From an uncultured bacterium (GTDB lineage: Bacteria; Bacteroidota; Ignavibacteria; Kapaibacteriales; UBA2268), in the NCBI GenBank assembly GCA_937875295.1, contig CALLXS010000093.1:1-13158 (forward strand): a stretch of DNA of 13,158 nt. Direction: 5' to 3'. Position 1 is the stretch's first letter; each line of letters begins with the position of its first letter. Both the position numbers and the translations under genes were made by a program. The notes below the pieces were generated by a model. It had not been told where the DNA came from. It saw only the letters and a program-made list of their open reading frames with translations, and did not search any database. Shown here in pieces: positions 9,100-13,158 of the stretch.

Positions 9100-10116
9100 A
9101 TGGATTATAATTTAATATGGTATATTTTACTAACGGTGTTATTCGTTGGATATATTATACTTGATGGATTTGATTTAGGTGTAGGAATGCAAATAAAGTC
9201 AGGTAAAACTGATTTAGATCGTAGAATTATTCTAAACTCAATTGGTCCAGTATGGGATGGTAATGAAGTTTGGTTAATTACTGCTGGCGGTGCATTATTT
9301 GCAGCATTCCCGCACGTATATGCTACTATTTTTTCTGGATATTATACAGCTTTTATGCTGTTCTTATTAGTATTAATAATTAGAGGAGTATCAATTGAAT
9401 TTCGCTCCAAAGTAGAGACTCAGAAATGGAGAAATCTTTGGGATAATTTATTTATGATTGCAAGTTATTTAATTGTACTTCTTCTTGGAGTAGCATTTGC
9501 AAATGTATTTGCCGGAATCCCAATTGATGCCGAAATGGAATATCATGGTGGTTTATTACCACTATTAAATCCTTATGCAGTAGTATTTGGATTAATGGGA
9601 GTAGCTGGATTACGACTTCATGGTAATTTATATTTATTATATAAAACTGAAAATGAATTATATAACAATTTAAGAAAAAGAACAATGACTAATTATTATG
9701 TGTTTATTGTGCTTTATATAATTACGATCATTTATACTATAGCTACTCAAAATCATTTATTTACTAATTACAATAACTATCCGGTATTATATTTATTACC
9801 TATTTTAGCAATTATAGCTTTACTTTTGATTCCAGTTTTATTGAAGAAAAATACTGATCTAAAAGCATTCTTTGCTCAATGCGGTGTAATTGCCTTTACA
9901 TTAATTTCGATTATTGCAGGAATGTTCCCTAATTTTGTAGTATCTAAACCAGAATTAGCAAATTCATTAACTGCATATAATAGTGCTTCTTCAGAAGGTA
10001 CTTTAAGTACAATGTTTATAATTGCATTGATAGGAGTGCCATTAATTTTAATTTATCAAATTATCGTTTATAGAGTGTTCAGAGGTAAAGTAAAATTAGA
10101 AGAATCAAGTTATTAA
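9100..10116 (+). CDS. cydB: Cytochrome bd ubiquinol/menaquinol oxidase subunit II
   Basis: A 338-residue polytopic membrane protein, subunit II of cytochrome bd oxidase, which pairs with CydA and stabilises the heme-bearing core. Family landmarks: the N-terminal LDGFDLGVG (21-29), the loop GPVWDGNEVWLI (49-60) and the following small-residue run GGALFAAFPHVY (63-74), all near-invariant in CydB. Eight to nine hydrophobic helices are apparent, and the length is normal (about 335-380). The ATG at 9100 follows AAAGGA at 9086-9091, one of the few Shine-Dalgarno-like sequences in the left part of the window. No cydX-like mini-protein and no cydDC exporter genes follow; the gene runs directly into a hairpin terminator shared with the convergent cca gene. 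Confidence 0.96.
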   Translation: MDYNLIWYILLTVLFVGYIILDGFDLGVGMQIKSGKTDLDRRIILNSIGPVWDGNEVWLITAGGALFAAFPHVYATIFSGYYTAFMLFLLVLIIRGVSIEFRSKVETQKWRNLWDNLFMIASYLIVLLLGVAFANVFAGIPIDAEMEYHGGLLPLLNPYAVVFGLMGVAGLRLHGNLYLLYKTENELYNNLRKRTMTNYYVFIVLYIITIIYTIATQNHLFTNYNNYPVLYLLPILAIIALLLIPVLLKKNTDLKAFFAQCGVIAFTLISIIAGMFPNFVVSKPELANSLTAYNSASSEGTLSTMFIIALIGVPLILIYQIIVYRVFRGKVKLEESSY

Positions 10117-10139
10117 TAATTTAAATTAGTTAATAATAA

Positions 10140-10173
10140 AAAAGTCTGAATATTGAAAAATATTCAGACTTTT
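10140..10173. terminator. Bidirectional intrinsic terminator between cydB and cca
   Basis: A perfect 15-bp inverted repeat (left arm 10140-10154, right arm 10159-10173) encloses the 4-base loop GAAA, a GNRA tetraloop on the plus-strand transcript. The outer pairs are A-T, so transcripts in either direction end in a U-run after the stem. It lies 23 bp after the cydB stop and 17 bp before the end of the convergent cca gene, the right place to stop both. Confidence 0.85.
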
Positions 10174-10189
10174 AAATTTTTATATGAAT

Positions 10190-11641
10190 TTATTTCTGAT
10201 TAATATTATTAGGGTAATTATTTGTAATATTATTAAAATCAATAATCCATTTATCTTTGTTTAGCAAAAAATATTCCTTTGCTGGGATATATTCATTTAA
10301 AATTATTCCATCGAGTATAGCTTCTTCGATTTGAGTTTTTAAATATCCTACTAATCTTGATGGATGAATAGAGCATATTTCCATAATTTCTTCTCCACGA
10401 ATAGGAGATTGAAATTCTCTTAATTTATCTTTTTCTTGTACATCAATTATTTTAGCTCTTACTCTTTCATAATTATTAAAATATTTATCACTTAGAGTAG
10501 GATTATTTGTAGTAATATCAGCTCTACAAAGCGTAAATAAATCATTTAGAGCATCACCAGCATTAAAAGCAAGTCTCCTATAAGCAGAATCACTTACGTC
10601 ATCATTTACTAGAGCCATTGGTCTAAGATGTAATCTGACTAATGTTTCGACATAAGGAATATATTGAAATGGAAGTTTTAGATTTTTAAAAATTTTCTTT
10701 ACCCATCTTGCACCAATTTCTTCATGCCCGTGGAAGCTCCAACCAATTCCTTTTGTAAAAGATTTTGTTTTTGGTTTCGCAATATCATGAATTAAGGCAG
10801 CAAATCTTAACCATAAATTATCGCTTTTTTCGGCAACTGCATCTAATACTTTTAAAGTATGCAAAAAGACATCTTTATGATTATAATGAGTTTCATTTTC
10901 AATAATTGTATCTGTACCTTTTAGATTTGTCAATTCTGGAAATATTTTTTCCAAAATATTCATTTCATCTAATAATTTAATACCAATACTTGGTTTAGGA
11001 GATGCAATTATTTTTAAAAATTCATCACTGATTCTTTCAGTTGAAATTATTTTTATTCTATCTGAAATCGTTTTAGCAGCTTCAATTACTTCTTCAGTAA
11101 TTGTGAATTGTAATTGAGAAGCAAATCTTGCAGCTCTCATAATCCTTAATGGATCATCAGAAAAAGTAATTACAGGGTCTAAGGGGGTAATGATTACTTT
11201 ATTTATAATATCATTATGACCATTAAAAATGTCAAGTACTTTGCCAAAATTATCACCATTTATACTACATGCTAAGGTGTTAATAGTAAAATCTCGGCGT
11301 TTAATATCATCGAAAAGAGAACCTTCAGTAACTATTGGATTGCGAGTCTCAGGAGTATAGGATTCGTTTCTAGTACCCACAAATTCACATTTAAAATCGC
11401 TAATTGGAACTAATGCTGTACGAAAATGAGTGAATAAAACTGGAGTTGTATTAAAATGTTTTGCTACAATTTGAGCAAATTTAATACAATCACCTACTAC
11501 TGTAAAGTCAAAATCATTTCTATTTCGATTAAGGAAATAATCTCTAACATATCCACCGATAATAAAGACTTGAAAATTATGTTTATCTGCTAATTTCCCA
11601 ACTTCAATAATTATTTTTTCATCAATATCAATATTAATCAC
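10190..11641 (-). CDS. cca: CCA-adding tRNA nucleotidyltransferase with HD domain
   Basis: A 483-residue class II tRNA nucleotidyltransferase / poly(A) polymerase family protein that builds or repairs the 3' CCA end of tRNAs. The N-terminal nucleotidyltransferase domain has GGYVRD (29-34), the metal-binding DFD (D43, D45) and RRDFTIN (115-121). Next comes the DPLRIMRAARFASQL helix (163-177), then an HD phosphohydrolase-like domain with HKDVFLH (255-261) and HDIAK (285-289). The C-terminal region carries a tRNA-binding-type helix. Length and order match Bacteroidota Cca proteins. The start used is GTG at 11641, which puts GGYVRD at residue 29, the usual distance. No ATG and no Shine-Dalgarno are found, and the frame is open upstream past 11797, so an N-terminal extension or fusion upstream of the join cannot be excluded. 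It is convergent with cydB. Confidence 0.93.
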   Translation of the reverse strand: MINIDIDEKIIIEVGKLADKHNFQVFIIGGYVRDYFLNRNRNDFDFTVVGDCIKFAQIVAKHFNTTPVLFTHFRTALVPISDFKCEFVGTRNESYTPETRNPIVTEGSLFDDIKRRDFTINTLACSINGDNFGKVLDIFNGHNDIINKVIITPLDPVITFSDDPLRIMRAARFASQLQFTITEEVIEAAKTISDRIKIISTERISDEFLKIIASPKPSIGIKLLDEMNILEKIFPELTNLKGTDTIIENETHYNHKDVFLHTLKVLDAVAEKSDNLWLRFAALIHDIAKPKTKSFTKGIGWSFHGHEEIGARWVKKIFKNLKLPFQYIPYVETLVRLHLRPMALVNDDVSDSAYRRLAFNAGDALNDLFTLCRADITTNNPTLSDKYFNNYERVRAKIIDVQEKDKLREFQSPIRGEEIMEICSIHPSRLVGYLKTQIEEAILDGIILNEYIPAKEYFLLNKDKWIIDFNNITNNYPNNINQK

Positions 11642-11800
11642 AATAGTGTCTGAAGCGATAAACTGGATATTTAAAGGCCACTTAAAATGACATTTCTGTG
11701 GTATAATGCAAATTCCATTTGCATCAGTAATATATTTTTTTTCAATTATTCTAAAAAACGTTGAATCAACGAGCCTTTGAACTTGGCCTTTTTCTACATT
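11642..11800. other. Region upstream of cca ending in a probable join to foreign sequence
   Basis: Upstream of the cca start lies about 150 bp with no certain gene. On the minus strand the cca frame stays open throughout (translation around VEKGQVQRLVDSTFFRII). Another minus-strand frame gives a 15-codon stretch ending KGSLIQRFLE and stopping at 11748-11746, which could be the tail of a gene preceding cca. Neither was recognised. From about 11,800 rightwards the plus strand encodes the end of clostridial-type RecO. Because RecO lacks its first ~190 residues and a stop lies in its frame at 11752-11754, the two sequences appear joined near 11,790-11,800. Confidence 0.6.
11706..11724. repeat. 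Short inverted repeat upstream of cca
   Basis: An 8-bp perfect inverted repeat, ATGCAAAT / ATTTGCAT, is separated by the 3 bases TCC. It sits 65-83 bases ahead of the cca GTG. It could be an operator or a weak hairpin in the cca leader; it is AT-rich and may be chance. No poly-T tract follows closely enough on either strand to call a terminator. Confidence 0.35.
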
Positions 11801-11982
11801 ATAATATACTAAAATATTTAAATAAATTGCCTTTAGAAAAAAGCTATAGGGTTACTATACCTAAGGGCATAAAAGGGGAAATTTATAAAGTATTAAGCGC
11901 CATAATTTCGCAAAATTATTTTAAAAAACCTAAAAGCTTAGAAACACTTAATTTTATTAAAGGGAGTGGAGAAAATGAGTGA
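11761..11982 (+). pseudogene. recO: C-terminal fragment of DNA repair protein RecO, 5' end lost at the join
   Basis: Only the last ~60 residues of RecO can be seen, starting at YNILKYL (codon at 11800). The later KKPKSLETLNFI (near residues 54-65) matches the (F/K)KSLE-type C-terminus of Firmicutes RecO. RecO (about 250 residues) loads RecA with RecF/RecR; its OB-fold and zinc-binding region are absent here. The frame is open only from 11755, with TTG at 11761 as the first possible start. The first 13 codons probably come from the neighbouring cca-side sequence, so the TTG is not a real start. The stop at 11980-11982 overlaps the start of the next gene by 8 bp, the tight coupling expected in clostridia. 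Best read as an intact gene cut by a chimeric join, or less likely as a genuine truncation. Confidence 0.7.
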
Positions 11983-12538
11983 AATAACTTTAGAAAAAAT
12001 CGATGTTATAAGGGAAAGAACAAAGGTTAGTTATGCAGAAGCAAAGGAAGCTTTGGAAGTTTCTGATGGAAATGTGGTAGATGCACTGATATATATTGAG
12101 AAAAATAAAAAATCATCTAAGGATGAGTTATATACCACAAAGGAAGAATTTATAGCTTGGATAAAGGATTTAATAAAAAAAGGGAATATAACTAGAATAA
12201 AAATAAAGAAAGAAGATAAAGTTATTGCAGATATACCTGTAAATGCAGGGGTTGCAGTAACAGCAGTTGGATTGTTTGCATCCCCAATCATAACTATTGC
12301 ACTATTTGCTGCAGCATTAACTCAAGTTACAGTAGAAATTACTAAAGATGATGGAACAGTTGAAGTAATAAATAAGATAATTAAAACTACAATGGATGAT
12401 GTTAAAGGAAAGGTTCAAACTAAAACATCTTCAATGAAGGAAAAGTTTTCATCAAATAACAATGTTAATAGTAAAGAAAACAACAGATTTACCTATACAG
12501 TAAATGTTGAAGATGAAGATGACAAAGACAAGGAATAA
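11975..12538 (+). CDS. DUF4342 protein with N-terminal UBA-like domain
   Basis: A 187-residue protein of the Firmicutes DUF4342 family; function unknown. Residues ~3-42 resemble a UBA-like helical domain as in EF-Ts and NAC (KIDVIRERTKVSYAEAKEAL, then DGNVVDALIYIE). Residues ~48-140 are the DUF4342 core, with basic/acidic strands flanking a hydrophobic stretch (about 93-118, VNAGVAVTAVGLFASPI onward) that may insert in or lie on a membrane. The tail (~145-187) is charged and disordered, ending in acidic residues. The start chosen is ATG 11975 because AGGGAG at 11961-11966 sits 8 bases ahead; an in-frame GTG at 11966 overlaps that Shine-Dalgarno and is unlikely. It overlaps recO's end, and a strong terminator follows. 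The strong ribosome site and recO linkage mark it as clostridial, unlike genes left of 11,790. Confidence 0.87.
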   Translation: MSEITLEKIDVIRERTKVSYAEAKEALEVSDGNVVDALIYIEKNKKSSKDELYTTKEEFIAWIKDLIKKGNITRIKIKKEDKVIADIPVNAGVAVTAVGLFASPIITIALFAAALTQVTVEITKDDGTVEVINKIIKTTMDDVKGKVQTKTSSMKEKFSSNNNVNSKENNRFTYTVNVEDEDDKDKE

Positions 12539-12552
12539 TATTAAGCATATAT

Positions 12553-12580
12553 AGTCAGCAGATAAAATCTGCTGACTTTT
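12553..12580 (+). terminator. Intrinsic terminator after the recO-DUF4342 unit
   Basis: An 11-bp perfect stem, AGTCAGCAGAT / ATCTGCTGACT (12553-12563 and 12667-type arm at 12567-12577), has a 3-base AAA loop and is followed by TTT at 12578-12580. It begins 14 bp after the DUF4342 stop. The stem is more GC-rich than its surroundings, and this is a typical Firmicutes rho-independent terminator. Confidence 0.88.
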
Positions 12581-12869
12581 AGGTTGTTATTATTAAAATA
12601 TATTGAATAAAACTTCATAATTTGGTAATATTTAATAAAGGAGAATTATCATAGTTTTTAAAATAATTTGTTTTATTATAATGTAGGCTATAGCATTTCT
12701 CAGTATTCACATATGATACTAAAATTCATTCATAAAATTGTACAATGTTACAAAAATAAAAAAAATAAGCTAAATACAGAATATAAAAGAAAAAAATATA
12801 TATATGAAGAATAATATAAATAAATAAGCATAAATGAGGAAAAGTGTTATACTATATATATTAATATGA

Positions 12870-12878
12870 TGATATAAT
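12870..12878 (+). promoter_or_regulatory. Possible extended -10 promoter for the CcpN-like gene
   Basis: TGATATAAT is a perfect extended -10 element (TGn plus TATAAT), 39 bases ahead of the GTG at 12918. No good -35 lies 16-18 bp upstream, which extended -10 promoters tolerate. The sequence here is about 85% AT, so a chance match is quite possible. Confidence 0.4.
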
Positions 12879-12917
12879 AAACAGGAATTGAAAATTATTA
12901 GTCTTTTGAGAAAGAGG

Positions 12918-13158
12918 GTGAAGAAGATTAAACTATCACAGAGACAAGAAGGAATTATTAAATTAGTAAAAGAAGAAGCAAAAAAACTAAAGTTACAAGT
13001 AATTTTAACATCTCATTCTTTAACAATTATAAAAGAAGTTTTAAAAATTAATGATGACATTGCTAGAGCTGGTCGAAACATTGATAAGGTTGTTTACATT
13101 GAAGATGTTTTACGTCCTAAGCTTATGGAAAATCCGACTTATCATAACATTAAAAATG
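12918..13158 (+). CDS. Chimeric frame: CcpN-like repressor N-terminus joined to AAA/ABC-type ATPase C-terminal part, open at window end
   Basis: Eighty codons are open to the window edge. The first part, KLSQRQEGIIKLVKE, matches the start of clostridial CcpN-like HTH-CBS repressors (B. subtilis CcpN begins with a similar NKRQEQIL motif), which sense nucleotides and control gluconeogenesis. The expected winged-helix continuation is missing. From about codon 12 onward the sequence instead reads as the C-terminal half of an AAA/ABC-like or OLD-like ATPase: a helix (EEAKKLKLQ), then strand VILTSHS with the switch histidine (H codon 13014-13016), then a segment ending in ENPTYHNIKN. Walker A and B are absent. 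The start is GTG 12918, or possibly ATT at 12927, which has GAGGGTGA at 12914-12921 correctly spaced ahead. The two halves do not belong to one known protein, so a join at 12951-12980 is inferred. Confidence 0.55.
   Translation, partial: MKKIKLSQRQEGIIKLVKEEAKKLKLQVILTSHSLTIIKEVLKINDDIARAGRNIDKVVYIEDVLRPKLMENPTYHNIKN
12951..12981. other. Probable second join between unrelated sequences
   Basis: Within codons for GIIKLVKEEA the resemblance changes from CcpN-like repressor to AAA-type ATPase. Both families have an amphipathic Lys/Glu helix here, so the exact breakpoint is blurred. The purine-rich run GTAAAAGAAGAAGCAAAA would supply microhomology for a chimeric join. Confidence 0.5.

Larger units (their letters stand above)
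12539..12917. other. AT-rich intergenic region before the CcpN-like start
   Basis: A 379-bp gap. Its first 42 bases hold the terminator, and a possible extended -10 promoter lies near its right end. Between them I see no supported gene: the longest plausible small frame (12713-12814, 33 codons, Lys/Ile/Asn-rich) lacks a Shine-Dalgarno. AAAGGAGAA near 12637-12645 resembles a ribosome site but no ordinary start codon follows it. No RNA gene or CRISPR-like repeat was recognised. Confidence 0.6.

Noticed and set aside
11966..12538. Upstream GTG start for the DUF4342 protein
   Set aside because: The GTG overlaps the AGGGAG ribosome site, while ATG 11975 is 8 bases beyond it and begins the family-typical sequence.
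12713..12814. 33-codon plus-strand ORF in the gap after DUF4342
   Set aside because: There is no Shine-Dalgarno, although flanking genes in this segment have strong ones. The composition is just Lys/Ile/Asn from AT-rich DNA, and no known small-protein features are visible.
12918..13158. A novel defence-type ATPase system at the right end
   Set aside because: Only a C-terminal fragment of an AAA-type ATPase is present, its 5' part is replaced by an unrelated repressor start, and no partner gene is in view. There is no basis for calling a system.

Overview
Most of this window (about 1-11,790) looks like a contiguous piece of an AT-rich Bacteroidota/Chlorobiota-type genome (Ignavibacteria- or Kapabacteria-like; the lineage is inferred from family resemblance, not tested). 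The signs are a secreted Asp-box protein ending in a type IX secretion (T9SS) type A sorting domain, FtsW, CydAB and Cca versions of that style, and starts that mostly lack Shine-Dalgarno sequences. Genes on the minus strand from 5,569 down to 1 are ftsW, a 1,014-residue T9SS cargo protein, and a TldD-family metalloprotease with a Tat-like signal that runs off the left edge. On the plus strand from 5,733 to 10,116 are a stand-alone receiver-PAS response regulator, xseA (exonuclease VII large subunit), and the cydAB cytochrome bd quinol oxidase pair. A convergent minus-strand cca (tRNA nucleotidyltransferase) meets cydB across a perfect 15-bp hairpin that can terminate transcription from both sides.

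The right end (about 11,800-13,158) is different. It reads as a low-GC Firmicutes (Clostridium-like) segment: the last ~60 residues of RecO, a DUF4342 protein with a strong Shine-Dalgarno and a start overlapping the recO stop, a good intrinsic terminator, a 379-bp AT-rich gap, and the first ~15 residues of a CcpN-like helix-turn-helix repressor. In clostridia recO, DUF4342 and a CcpN-like gene are commonly neighbours (recalled knowledge). RecO is beheaded at about 11,790-11,800, immediately beyond the region upstream of cca. The CcpN-like reading frame passes without a stop into the C-terminal part of an AAA/ABC-type ATPase at about 12,951-12,980.

The simplest reading is that two artificial or recombinational joins lie in the last 1.4 kb, as expected from a chimeric metagenome or amplified single-cell contig. 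Recent rearrangement or transfer is less likely but not excluded. Apart from the joins the gene content is housekeeping: cell division, tRNA maturation, DNA repair, microaerobic respiration and protein secretion. I did not find a convincing new biological system.
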